A DNA stretch of 64,000 nt from Rallus limicola (lineage: Eukaryota; Chordata; Aves; Gruiformes; Rallidae): contig JAKCOZ010000001.1 of assembly GCA_022605955.1 (NCBI GenBank), positions 15,430,146-15,494,145 on the forward strand, read 5' to 3'. The notes under the pieces were generated by a model, which did no database searches, was not told the DNA's origin, and worked only from the letters and a program-made list of their open reading frames with translations. The position numbers and the translations under genes were made by a program. Each line of letters starts with the position of its first letter. Position 1 is the first letter of the stretch. Positions 39,729 through 52,015 of the stretch are shown piece by piece.

Positions 39729-42700
39729 TTTTTGTCACGGTGTTGGCAGAGGAAGAGGTCTGCTTCATGCTTTCAGTGCTGAAAGTGAACCAGGAATTAC
39801 TGTCTCAGACCTGAGCAGTTCCACTGAGGCTGGAGGTCACATGGCTCTTCAGAGATTTTGTTTACCTTTTAAACCCCCCATTCCACCAGCTTGGTTAGAG
39901 CTGTGATACTCAACACCAGCAGCAGCCTGTGCAAAACTGTTTTGAGTCACCTTTAGCTGAAGCTAAATGGAAACTGAAATACAGGTCTGTGAAAGCAATT
40001 ACAGCCACAGGTCCACCTTCATCATCAGGACAGCGTTGGGATGTTACAGCTGGACTTAGGGTAACTGCTACAGCCACTTTCCCCCTCCATTTTCAACAGT
40101 TCAGATCTGTGCTGGAGTTTTAATTTCTCCCAAGTTTCACGTGCAGTGCCCATTTATGCACCCGTTTGTGTCACCCAGCCCCATCACAGCAGAATAAATC
40201 GGGTGGGGAAGAAAGAGGAGGGCTGGGCACTTTCCTGCCAGCTCCTTCCCTGTGACACAGCGGCTATGGATGCGTATATGTCTGTGTGCTTGTGAGAGGG
40301 GAATAAGGAACCTACACCTGGTAGTATCACACATGTACGATCAAAACTGAAGCTCCCACTTGTTTTTCTATCCCAAACCTGTATTAGGACAGCAAGGCCA
40401 TATAATTGGCTTGTGTTGGATTTTTTTAAACATTATTTTCTGGGAGTTGTAGCTGTATAGCACTTTAAGATGGCAGCTTTCCAAGGCTTTGCTGTGGTTC
40501 TAATTAATTGGGTATGCCGTTTAATGTTTTATTTTAACTCAAGGTTTTTTTCTCATATTCAAAAGGTCTCCCGTTGTCCTTTATTATTATTGAGATCAAA
40601 GCAAGCAGAATGGCTGCCATTTCTCCTTAGTCTGTGGAAGTGAGACTGTCTGTAGCAAAAAAGGGCAGCACCGTCCGCCCCTGTCAGCAGGACCAAAAGC
40701 AAAACCATTGGCAGAGCGGCTGCTCTTCTTTGGTCTGGTGAGCTGGACACAGACAGTGAGCAGGAATAAAGCTCTGCAAGAAAAACATATGAGAATGCAA
40801 GGAGCGGTGCCTGGAGAAAAGGGGATGGACTGAAGAGTCACCAGAGAATGGGATGGTGGAGTGTGGAGAAAATCTGGGGGTGGGAGAAATCCGTTTCCTT
40901 TTCTAAGAAGTGTGTGGAAAATTTCACCTCCCAGGTGAAAAAGAGAAACCCAAAACTTAGAGGGACTTAGAGGTACAACTTACTCTCCCATACTTTGAAT
41001 GGTGGTTATATTATTCCCCTTTCACAGACTTCCTTTTCTTCTTGAAGCTTCAAAAACTGGTATTTGGTGGGGAAGCATAACAACTACATTTTTATTTTAA
41101 AAAGAAACCCAAAACAAACGTAAAATTCACCAAACTTACCCCCTGCCTAGGTGTTTCACTGGACTGTTGACACTTGCAAAGGGCCCAGTGTCAGTCATGG
41201 CAGGACCTGAGGACAGAACGGGAGAATACTGCAGGAAGAACATCAGCAGTAAGAAAGATGGAGAAGAAAACCAGCTGAATGACAGCATAGAACTGGGATT
41301 GGTAAAAAATGCAGTTACTGGAAGTCTCAGTGCAAAGCAGAATGAGCGTGATGGTGGGAAAAACAGGGTGAAGATGTTATGTGCCAGGGAGTGGGAAGCT
41401 ATATGGGAGGTTTCTTGGTTCATGGGCCAGCATTGCACACAGAAGGGCGTATTTTGTCCCTCACACAGAGCTCTCATTAGCTGCAGTCTTCCCCTCGCCC
41501 TTGCGTCACCCCTGATTAGCTGCAAGGAGTCCCTGGCAAAGACGCTGCAGAGAGCTGTGTGGAGAGGCAGAAGGGAGATGAGCAGCAGTAAGTACCAGGA
41601 GGAGCTGTGAAGAAAATGGCCCAGGGTCACCTCGCGTGAGGTGGGGCGGCAGCAGCTGTTCCCAAGACTTCGCCTCTGGCAGCTGTGGGAACAGAGAACA
41701 CCAAAGCTGGGTGGACCAAGCTCTTTTTTCTTTACTACTCAAACCTGACTACTTACAAATCTCATGACTCACTTGCTGTCCCAGCTCTGCTTCTGCAAGG
41801 GTTGGCAGCCAAGCCGGCCTGGGTTCATGGGTACAGCTTTCCGTGTCATCTCCTTGATGGAAATCAGCCAGCAGCTTCCCTGTGACTGCCACAGGATCAG
41901 CTGCTGGGAGTTCCAGGTGGTGGTGTGTGGGCAAAGTCCTTAGGCCAATTCCTGGGGCAATTGTAAGGCTTTTTGTTACCTGGAGAAAAGGAGGTATGGT
42001 AATCAAGATTCCACTGAATTTCATCATGCACAAACGACCCTTCTCAAAACACCAGGTTCTTTCTCCCTCACTTGGAGAAAAAAAGCAGCAAAAATTCCAA
42101 GGCTTTCTTCTTAATCCTGCCCTAAAACAACTCTAGGATTGCTACAGGAAAGTCAAGTTCCTTGGGGCTTACTTACTTTTTTCTTTTTTTCTGAAAGAGT
42201 GCACAAAATGTTCTTTTTTTAATGACTGCTGCTCTGGCTTCAAGGTCCTGGCTAAAAAGAAAGTGTGTTTTCTCTCAAGCCCTGAGCAGCTCAGTTCTAG
42301 CCTGTTTGCTTCCACTGCTTGGACCACACTAGATTTCTGCTGGTGGATTGGTCCTTAAGGATCCTACAGAGCCCAACCCAGCCCTGGTATCTATTGTGCC
42401 CTATTGTCCTGGTTCCGCAGGTCAGTGCTGGTGCGCAGAGCAAGGCAGGGCATATTTAAGCTACTTTTCCAAGACATTCTGGACCAGGGCTGTGTTCAAG
42501 AAGACAGGTAGGTTTTGTTTACTGAGGGAGAGCAACTCCAGAAGACTTTGTGTTGCAGCAGTTGCTTTTGCAGCAATATTCAATGCAAAGACCCTCCAGC
42601 ATTTCCAAGGGTGTCCTCACATTAACGACGCTGCGTGCCTGGGTGAATTCCCAATGACTTGTGCCAAGCACTACTTATGTGGAAGGTTTTGAAACAAGAT

Positions 42701-43255
42701 GGAGCCTGTTTGGAACAACACCCTCCTTTTGGCTGCAGGGTACAGCATCTGTAGCTGGCGCCTGTGCTTGTCTGTCTCTCTCTTTGTTCTTGTGAGTCTG
42801 TCTCCTCGGATGCAAAAAGGAAGCTGTTGGTCATACTGTGCTGTCAGTAACTCCAGCATAATCCCACTGGGTGCAGGGAAATTAATCTGGATTTGTAGAA
42901 GCATACCTTTAGCTCTGCAGTGAATTAAGGTCTTTAAAAGTGGTTTGGAAATTGGTGAGAAACCAGTAGAGACTGCTCCAACTTTTCCTTCCAGAAGCTT
43001 TTGATTTATTGAAATGCTGGAGTCATAAATACAGAACAAAGGAAGTGAATATATTAATGTCCTCATTGTGAAAGGGCGATAGCAGATGCTTTGATAAACC
43101 AGGAGACAGGTCATTATTCCAGTGCAATGCCTGTAAGAACTTCTACTTACTGTACCTCTCCAAAAAAGTTACTTTTTAACTTCCTTCCAATAAGATTTAT
43201 TAGACTGTAAAGGAGAATCTCAAACAAGTGGTAGAATAATTTACCGACTCCTAGA

Positions 43256-43345
43256 AAAGGTACGTTGGTGAATTGCTTTGCGGTGTGCTGGGGCAAGGGA
43301 CCAGATGACCTAGTGGCCTTTTCCATTTCTAATGTCTATGATTAT
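43256..43345 (+). mobile_element. Possible ancient CR1-like tail
   Basis: The stretch GGGACCAGATGACCTAGTGG followed by TTTTCCATTTCTAATGTCTA and TGATTATTG has the layout of an old, diverged CR1-type 3' end. No other part of the element was recognised. Confidence 0.45.
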
Positions 43346-44271
43346 TGCAGTTATACCTCAGGACACTAAACAGAGCCATTTTCTTCCTTTCAGTGGCAGC
43401 AAAATGTCACTAATGGCCATGCTAAATCAGAGCAGCCGATCCTTCTGCAGATGTGTTGTGCACTTAGCAAGACGGCTATAAATGATCCCACTTTGTTTAG
43501 ATTTGCTATTTTCTGTCTCTGCAGTGCAAGTGCTCAGCACAAGGGGACTGCCAGCTAAGGGAAAGAATTTCTGGTAGGAGATTAAGGATAACTAAGGAAA
43601 TGGTTGCATGACCTATAAAGAGAGGATCATAAATATTGCAACAATAAAACCAATAGCTCTTTCAAAGTTTAAATAGCTTTTCTTTTCAAACACTTGAGGT
43701 AAATGCCCTTTTCCCAAGGTTGTCTAGCCTTGAGATTTCATACAGAGTTTCACCAAATATACTGCAATTTCTCCAGGAGCTAGCTTTTTCTTTTAATTAT
43801 CTTTCTTTGTGGAAGTGTCTCCTCCCTGGAAGTTCGACCCCAGCTACCTGGATATTCTTTATTGCTTCCTCTAGTACCAAAGTTTCAGAGAAGCCAGAGC
43901 ATAATAATAATAAAACACCCCTGCATTTCTTAAGCACAACACCCACTGAACAATGCAAGAAGGGACAAGTACAGATCTGCCCTTTATAACCAAGCAGCAC
44001 CACTTAAGCCTTTTCTTGTGTCTTGGGGGAACCTCAGACGCAAGGGTCTGCCTGCATCAGCACTCAGGTATAATGATTACATTCCTTACAATCCCAGGTG
44101 TGCAAGGCCCCAGACCTGGGCTGCTACAGCCTTGCAGTTACAGCTGACATTCCTATCCCCACACCCTGTTGGCACGCAAGACATCATCACCTTTGTTTTT
44201 TCTGCTTGATGTAGGATCCAGCTCCAGAGCAAGCAGCCTGCTCTCTTGTGTGCTCAATTCCGCCCCTGCAT

Positions 44272-44292
44272 CCCCACCCCACCCCACCCCCC
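44272..44292. repeat. CCCCA short tandem repeat
   Basis: About four CCCCA units ending in a longer C run. Confidence 0.9.
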
Positions 44293-46654
44293 ATTCTCCA
44301 TCCTACCACATCTGTAGCTAGTTCAGGGGAAGCACAGACCCAACACATTCCATCAGCCATATCACAGCATGTGGATCTCACAGAAGTGTGCCTATGTCTT
44401 TGTCATCCCGTGATTTAGCTCATAATGTCTTAGCCCTCGGACTTGAGAGTACTGCTCTGGGTAAGGGCCACAACACCTGCCCCCAAATCAAGGCTGGAGA
44501 GCCTTAGTATCAGTGCTTCACCTTGCCATTAGCTGGCCATCAGGCCAATTGCAGAAAGCAAAATCCTTCCTGTAACAGCCACTCCAGTTTGGTAAGTCAA
44601 ATAGCTGAAGAAACATGGGTGTTTGTTCAGCCCACACCAGGCGTGTGCCAAATCCTCCCCCGAGCCCATGCAAAATGCTGATCGGTCCACAGCCTGCTGG
44701 TGAAACATACTTTTCTATCTTGCATGTTGGAAATTTGCTATTCAGAACCTTTTTTGCTTTAAATAAATTAAAAAGGCAAAGGACCCCCTGAATACAGTCA
44801 ATATTCACAAATGGAACATATCCATAACCTGACATCCCCGATCCTTCCCAATGCTACTGTACATGTATGTACTAAAATCAACTCTGATCTTTAGGCTCCA
44901 GGTTTCAGGTCCTCTGCAATAGCTACAATCCTCATTATTCAGATGTCTTTGGTTGCTTCTCTGCTTTCTGCACAAACCCTTTTGGTTGCATTTTTCTGGT
45001 TATGTGCAATTTCACACATCCAGTGTGTATAAAATCACAGCTTTCAGCACTCCCCATCTTCTAGAAGTTGCTCCTTTCTACCTGAGGCAGGCAGAAGAGC
45101 TGTTTTATGGCTACAGTTCCCCTACAAGTGACATATCTAATGTTTTAGAAAAATAAAACAAGACCTAACAAATCAGGTGACAAGGCAGAAGCTGATACTC
45201 CAGACATGCAGGCTGGAAAGGGAGAGAAGCAGGATTAGAAACATCTCCCAAAAACTTGAGACATTGACATGTTATAACTTCAGGATACACCAGCTACTCT
45301 GCTCCCAAGTCCTTGTGGGGACACTTCTCAGCTACTGTCCCTTACTTCCCTGTCTTGCTCAAAGCATGGCAAATTTGCCCACCCTGGGAGTGAGGATGGA
45401 GTAGCTAGTCTGTTACGCTGAGGGTTTCGGTACCCTGACTCCCCAGGTAGATGTGCCCAGACTTGCAAGCGAGATCAGAAATAGGTGGTGTGCAAAGGCT
45501 TAGGTAAACATCAGTCAGCTTCGCTGCGTGCACAAAGGCCTTACCGTTTCATCTGCGTCCTCAGGTCTCTCTTCCAAGATGGTTCCTACGGTCACTGTGC
45601 TTCTCCTAAGCCTGGCTTATTAATGCGGATTCCGAGATTTGCATTTCTTCAGCAGGCTAAGGACAGGGGACGCAAGGTCTGGGGACACAAAGGGGTCATT
45701 CATTCCTGGACTGCTCCCTGATTTTGAACAAGCGCAGGCAAAAGTGTCAAGAAACAGAGAAAAAAAAGCAGCAGAGGCGTGGAGGGAAGGACCAGTTTGT
45801 CTTATTTTCTCAGAGAACCTCCCTAAAACAGGTGAAGAAAAAGGCAAGGCACAAAGTGATGGTGGCACTAATGCTGTAAAGAAAGAGGCTTAGGATCCGT
45901 GGAGCCCTGACATACCCTGTGGAAAGAGCTTGGATTAGACAGACTCCTCTTAAACAGGACGAATGCAATCGCTATGTGGACTTTAAACACTGAAAGAAAG
46001 ACGAAGATTTTGTTTACTGCAAATACTTTTTCGTGTACCTTAATGCCCAAAAGTAAAATAGAGGCTGGATTTATTCTGAAACATGGTCAGGAATTTTAAA
46101 GCAGGCTTTTGTATACACAAACAAAGGGAGCATGGGAAACAAGAGCTTGGGAGTTACTTAAATGTCAAGGATTACAATGTACCAGGTAAAACTGAAATGT
46201 AGCAGAGGGACTCAGTTTCATAAATGAAATGTCATTGCTGATGGGTACAAATTATATAAGAAAGATGGAAAGGGAAACAGAGGTGGCACTTTGTCAGATG
46301 CATTTATAGGTGCACAAGGTACCGTTCAGCCACAAAGAGAGTGGTAGTAAAAAATAAAAATAAAGAAAAACTGAAGTGAGCATCTGCTCCAGCCTCCTTC
46401 AGCAGTGACAAAGCAGGAAAGAATTAATCTCTCTCAAGGTACTCAAAGCCACAGGACGCTGTGTTTGTGGGGAACTTAGTTACCCACACGTCTTTCAACA
46501 TGCCTGCCAAACATTGGCCAAAGATGTTCCTGTGTTACACAGAAACCTGCTGTAATCCAGACAGTACAGGTTCCGGACAAATAAACAGAAAAATCCCCCA
46601 AAACCAGGAGCTGCAGCTGAGAAATTAGAAGTGACACCAATGAACAAACTATCC

Positions 46655-49600
46655 AAATGTAACACAGTAACTTTATTTGTTTGACTTAGAAAAGGTCTCC
46701 AGTATCATTCACTGGACACATATACATTACATGTACAAATGCATACCAAAAGAAACCCAGAAGGCACACGTTTGGCCCAGAGGCTCATTCAGAGCCACTC
46801 ATCACTTCACTACAAAAAAGAAAGAGCCGCCAGCCCTGGCTTTGTTACTCTCTGTCCAAAAGCAGGACAGCAAACACAGGCCCCACGGTGTGCCACACAG
46901 ATTGGCAAATCTGGTCTGACAAACCAAAGAGCAGGATCCTGAGAACAGGCATCCTCTTGGGATTGTCCAGGGTCAGGATGCAGATGCCAAAGAGAGCTAA
47001 TCTTGTTCTTTAGAACAGCACCAGAAAAACAGATGTCTCCCATCTTTCCTGCCCCCCTGGGAGGTTAGTGTCTCTGCTGCAAGAGGCAGCATCTTGGGTG
47101 AGGACCGACCGATAGCTTATTTGAAGACTGACTATGTACTGATGTATCTTCAGCCTCTGCTAGCAGATTTCCAACAGGATCCATCACCACTGCTCCTCCC
47201 CAGCATGACCAACCACATTTTATCTGGAGAGCAAGAGATTCATTTTACAGGTCACAGGCTCAGGTTTCTAGCACTCATCAAGAACCACAGTTAGCGAAAC
47301 TAGTCAAAATCAGGTCACCTCACCCAGGCTCAGATCTGTTGCCATAGGAGCAGCCGAATAGTCCAAGTTCAGCTGATCTTATCTTCAGGGACAAACAAGT
47401 TCCACCAGAGTCTGAAACATCCACTCTGGATCAGCAAGGCTGCATGCATCCCCAAAGAGTCAGGCTGGGTTTAAAGAGCAGATTCATATCATGCAAGAAA
47501 GCAAGTTTGCTCTCTCAAATTAAGTAATTAAACAATGCGTGATAAGCCTAAGGAATGCTTCCAGCCCCTGGAGTAGTCAAGGCAGGTAACTCGACTTCTG
47601 TGACAGGGGAAGGGATTTAAAAAACAAGTGAACACTGCTTTTCAGGAACTGGTGTGGCAACAAAACAGGACAAACAGATGAGAGACACGCTCTGGAAATG
47701 AGATCCTGTTAGTTGACAAGGTTAAAGAAAAGTGCTCTCACATCTGTTGTAGGAAAGAGAAAGTAAAGTGTGTTAATAAGCAAGCTCAGAAGGAAAGGAA
47801 GGGCAAGTGAAATCAGCCTCTCGGACTATTTGTGGAGTCACTCCACCCAAGATGGAGCAACAAAGACACAAAAACAAAGAGATAGAGGACTTCCTGGAAA
47901 ACCTGACATATATATCAACGTGGAACTAATTAGTTAATTAACCTATTGCACAATTACAAAATAAATAAATATTTTAGAAGTCTGGGAGAACAAGGAAGCA
48001 CCAGATGACAATGTTCTTATCAAAACAAAAAGTGGAACAATGTTGACCTGATAAATGTATCTCTGATCTCTGCTAACAAAGTGAAATAAATACAAGGAGA
48101 GAAAAAAACCCTCCCAAACATCTGGGGAATAAGGGAAGTATGGCAAAATTGAGACATTTCACTCCTGCAGACGTACAGCGAGTAGCTTTTGGCACAGGAG
48201 CCCTACATCTGAAGCCAACAGGCTAACTCATATATTAAGTAACTTCCACATACAAGTGATGGTGTCATTTCCAACACCTCTTTTCTCCCATTACCAGGAA
48301 CAATTTTATAAACCACTGCTGATACCAGGAGCTGAGAGACCCAGCCGTAAACCCCCACCTTGTTCCCAGAAGGCTGCACAGAACAGCTCTATAGAGTAGC
48401 AAGCATTTAACCTCCTGAGCAAGGATGAGTATGTTTAACAGAGGGCACAATACCTTTTGTATTTTAGGGTCTCAAGACATTCTATGGGGTAAATCAGAGT
48501 AAAAACAGACCTGCTTGCCATTCAAGTTAAACACCCTTCCAGAAAAGGCAGTTAATCAATCAGTCAATTACATTTTATCATCAACTACAGACAGCTGTTT
48601 CAGCTACTACTGCAACCCAGGGCCTAGTAGAGTCTTTGGAACAGCTCATTCTGTGTTGGGAGCACAGTGGTTGACTTTGCTGTGAACTCCTGGTATGGTG
48701 AAATACTCAGATGGTTTCTCTTAACAAAAAGAAAACTCAGCCTGTTTTTTAATGCTGTCTGAATAGTTGGTTTTTGTGGGCTTTTTTTGCAAGTAGGCAT
48801 GTTAGTTTTCAGGTGCTTACTTACAATTAGGATTTATTTTTCTTAGTTATCACAAGAAGGCTTATTTGTTCTAGCAGAGAGCATAATTTAGATGGCAAGA
48901 AAGCAGAGTGAAACATCAATCCACACACTGAAGAAACAAAACCAACTGTGTCTGCACTCTGTTAGTGGGTAGAACTGGAAAGGGGCCAGTGATCAGGAGG
49001 TCAGAGGTGTCAAACAGGTCCCAAACAATGAAGAGCTACATATACCATGGACCTGCAACTTGGAAAAAGTGATAACAGGACATACATCATATAGGTCTGT
49101 AAAATCACAAGTGGCAAGGAGACAAGGAACAGGAGTGGTCATTACTACACCTGACAGTGGGGAAATTAGAGTCGTTCGATGCTGTCATCAAGAAAGCCAT
49201 GAAAACAGCCTGATAACAGTCCTTCCTCATACCACACAATGAACTTGGGGTTCACAGTCACAGAACACTATGGAGGCCAAATGTAGAAAAGGACTTTTAA
49301 AGAGGGACTGAATGTGTTCATTTAAGTAAGGTCCAGAAGGAGCTGCCAGTTCAGAAAGTCCATATACAGCTGGAACAGTGTGAGAGAAAAACCTCTGTAT
49401 ACATACTCTGTATGTTATGCTTCTGTGATCACCTGTTACTGGCCATCCTCAGAGACAGAATAGCAGATCAGATAGCCTTTGGTCTGATTGCATGCAGTGC
49501 TTCTTATGGATCAAAGCTCTCGATTTTGGCATGATTTGGAGTTTGGAACGGTTAAGTTAAAAAAAAATATTAAAATCAACATTTGAAAAGTTTGTATGCT

Positions 49601-50501
49601 GCTTCTGCTTCCTGTTTCAACCCTCAACAATATGCTCCCTAATAATTCAGTTTCTACAAAGGGTAAAGTATTGCTGAATTAGCAACAAACAGGATTATGT
49701 AACAGTCACTAAAGGCTGCGTTATTGCTCCCAGATCCTGCCCAGTCCCCTTTATAAGACATTTCTCCTGGGTCAGGAGAAACCCTTAATCTCCAGTCTCA
49801 AATGCAGATTAAGCATTCCCCATATTCCATTTTTTCTCTTTACTACATTCTTGCTAAATCACTCTGTTAACTGCTGTACTTGTGACATGAAACAGTTAAG
49901 ATACAAATCTGCTGGCCTCTGCTAGCTGAACTCTTCTCCCAGACCACTCATTTCTGTGTGGGTAAGTGACAATAGGAATCTACAGGAAGACTCCTTGTGG
50001 ACAAAGGATTGTTAACGCTGTCTGTAAACATCCTTATTTCACCCAGAATTTGCCACTTCCATTGGATTTAGCTTCCCAGCTGGTCAGACCAATACATTTC
50101 TGCAGTGCAGTAGAGTAAACAATGCAACACAGTGATTCTAAGTCTGTAGCTAGACAGACTGGAGTAGCAGCACAAGTAAGTCAGAAGTATCTCCTGCATT
50201 TATCTGGACACAGAGCAAGCTCTGAGACCAGTCATCACAGTTGTTTTTATACATAAAGTAACTGTGCACACAGATATATGAGCTAATACATTCATCACTA
50301 ACCCTCATTTAAGGGACCGGCCATCCAAAGTCTACACTTCACCCAGTAAACGTGCTTTAACTGGGGAGCCAGGTGCATTCAGGACTGTGCAGTGGCTTGA
50401 CAAGATGACTGCGTGCAGGACTTGGCTGTAGGTTCAAAATCAATCTAGAGGTTACTGTTCCAGCTTGTTCAGTCTTCAGTTCTCCAGGCAATCCTTCCCA
50501 A
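46655..50501 (-). other. FAM83F: FAM83F 3' untranslated region (inferred)
   Basis: Downstream of the CVLS stop there is no further matching frame. The best poly(A) signal on this strand is AATAAA at 46677-46672, followed by T/G-rich sequence, so the 3'UTR would be about 3.85 kb. The start is approximate because the cleavage site is not visible. No repeat element was recognised within it. An earlier TTTATT on the plus strand at about 50526 lies inside the last coding exon and was not used. Other A/T-rich hexamers occur near 48836, so shorter 3' ends are possible. Confidence 0.5.
46672..46677 (-). promoter_or_regulatory. Candidate poly(A) signal of FAM83F (AATAAA)
   Basis: TTTATT on the plus strand reads AATAAA on the minus strand, within CAAATAAAGTTACTGTGTT. 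The T/G-rich sequence that follows suits a cleavage-factor site. It is the first well-formed signal in the right orientation after a repeat-free stretch below the FAM83F stop. Confidence 0.45.
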
Positions 50502-50566
50502 TCAAGATAACACACAGGTAGACTGTTTATTTTTATCGCTTGTAGCAGAGTTTGGACCCAGGTTAC
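50502..50566 (-). CDS. FAM83F: FAM83F last coding exon with CaaX box (3' exon, partial gene)
   Basis: Seen: on the minus strand a pyrimidine-rich acceptor (CTTCTTTTCATTCCAG) precedes 65 nt that complete the split Gly codon of the previous exon and encode NLGPNSATSDKNKQSTCVLS, then TGA at 50504-50502. The previous exon ends in phase 1 and this exon supplies the two missing bases, so the frame joins exactly. Known: human FAM83F also ends a few residues after an 'ISG' motif, in CVIS. A C-terminal CaaX motif is a farnesylation signal, and FAM83F is the FAM83 member reported to be farnesylated and held at the plasma membrane. Here CVLS (Cys codon 50516-50514) keeps a CaaX with Ser last, the form preferred by farnesyltransferase. 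Inferred: this is the standard terminal exon, joined over a 4.9-kb intron. It is too short for ordinary ORF detection. The lysines just before the Cys are only a weak basic patch. Confidence 0.88.
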
Positions 50567-51213
50567 CTGGAATGAAAAGAAGTTAAAAGTAATGTTAAGT
50601 AAATAAGACCTGGATAAAGTTTAAACTTGGTCCTCAATTCTTGCTACTTATTTGTATACACCTTGTAGTTGATCTACATTACTCTGCACTCTCTCATGAT
50701 TTTATTTCCTACCACTGTGAAATGAAAAGTCACTAAACTAAGAGTAAATTCAGTCCACTGTGGAGAAACCACTGGGGGAGTCTTTCCAGGCTCTGGCCTG
50801 TACCCAGGCCAGCTTCTGTGGTATTCTTAGGTCCCAGCTGGCACTGAGAAACAGTCTGGCTATGACTTGGGTGGGAGGTTTTCCAATGAGTGAGGGATCG
50901 GGAGGAGGAAAAAAAATAAAAGTCACATAATGTCATCCATCAGATCCCCACTCACAATCTCAGATGTCTTTTATGTCCAGTTTTAAATACCTCGAGTGCC
51001 AGCATTTCTACCATTTCCTTTGCAAGAGAAATCCCAAGGCCTCAGGGTCTTCCACTTACATAGCAGAGTTACGCTGCCCCAGTTTTGTATCATCTTAGGG
51101 CTTCTGTCATTGCTCACTCTATGGATTCCTTCTGCTCCACAGTACCTGTGCCTTTCAATGCCTGCACTGCTGTCTGATCTCCTTTGTTACAGCCAACTGC
51201 TAGTTTGGATGCC

Positions 51214-51625
51214 TGTCATGGTTTAGCCCTGGCCAGCAGCTGATCACCATGTGCCACTTGCTCACACACCCACCCCTGCCCTGGCAGGATGGGGGCAGAG
51301 TGGGGAGACAAAGGCAGACTTCACGGGTTGGGATAAGGACAGTTTACTGGGACAGCTCAGGGAGGGGAAATAACAACAAGACTTGTAACAGAATACACAA
51401 AACTGATGCAATGCAGTGTCTTACCAACAGCTGTACAGCCTGGACCATCCCTGAGCCACACATCCTGCAGCCACGCCACCGCACCCCAACTAGCCACCTT
51501 CTATACTGAGCATGACATCATATGGTATGGAATACCCTATTTGGCTAGCTTGGGTCACCTGTCCTGGCTCTTTCCCATCCCATCTTCTAATGAAAATTAA
51601 CCCTAGCCTAGCTGAACCCAGGGCA
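51214..51625 (+). mobile_element. Solo LTR of an avian endogenous retrovirus
   Basis: Starts TGTCATGGTTTAGCCCTGGC and ends AGCTGAACCCAGGGCA, the usual termini of this bird LTR family. A short direct repeat flanks it (ATGCC at 51209-51213 and 51625-51629, sharing the last A of the LTR). No internal genes. It sits in FAM83F intron 4, antisense to the gene, and abuts a 3'-deficient CR1. Confidence 0.82.
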
Positions 51626-52015
51626 TGCCAAATCTTAAAAGTGTCCAAAGCTGGGGAATCCAGCACTTCCCTGGGGAGATTATTCCAGTGGCTGATTGTT
51701 CTCACTGTGAAAACTTTTCCTCTTGTGTCCAGTTGGAATCTCTCAAGAAGGAACCTGCACCCATTATGCCTCATCTTTCCCATGTGACTCTCTGCAGAAA
51801 GGGAGTCTCCATCTTCTTTGTAGCCACTCTTCAAGTACTCGAACGTCGTGCTGAGGTCTCCCTTAAGTGTTCTTTTCTTAAGTCTGAACAAACCCAATTC
51901 TCTTGGCCTTTCCTCATATCGCAGACTTCCCAGTCCTTTGATCATCCTGGTGGCCCTTCTCTGGACCCTCTCCATCCTTTCCTCATATTTTTTTGTACAG
52001 TGTTTTCCTTGCCTG
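51626..52015 (-). mobile_element. CR1 LINE fragment lacking its 3' tail
   Basis: The minus strand encodes an uninterrupted CR1 reverse-transcriptase C-terminus: ERVQRRATRMIKGLGSLRYE, LSTTFEYLKSGYKEDGDSL, RFQLDTRGKVFTVRTISHWN, NLPREVLDSPALDTFKI. The frame is open for 193 codons (52071-51490), running on into the antisense strand of the neighbouring LTR. Unusually, the 3'UTR and terminal repeat of CR1 are missing: the element stops where the LTR begins, and the far side of the LTR does not continue it. Confidence 0.9.

Larger units (their letters stand above)
35761..46654. other. Intergenic region between FAM83F and TNRC6B
   Basis: No recognised protein gene. It holds simple repeats and one possible ancient CR1 tail. 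Frames of 172 codons (37355-37873, plus) and 164/147 codons (41136-41630, both strands) have no familiar domain. The left end may hold a rightward noncoding transcript from the CpG island. Confidence 0.55.

Noticed and set aside
41136..41630. 164-codon minus and 147-codon plus frames on the same segment
   Set aside because: Opposite-strand shadows of each other, with no recognised motif.
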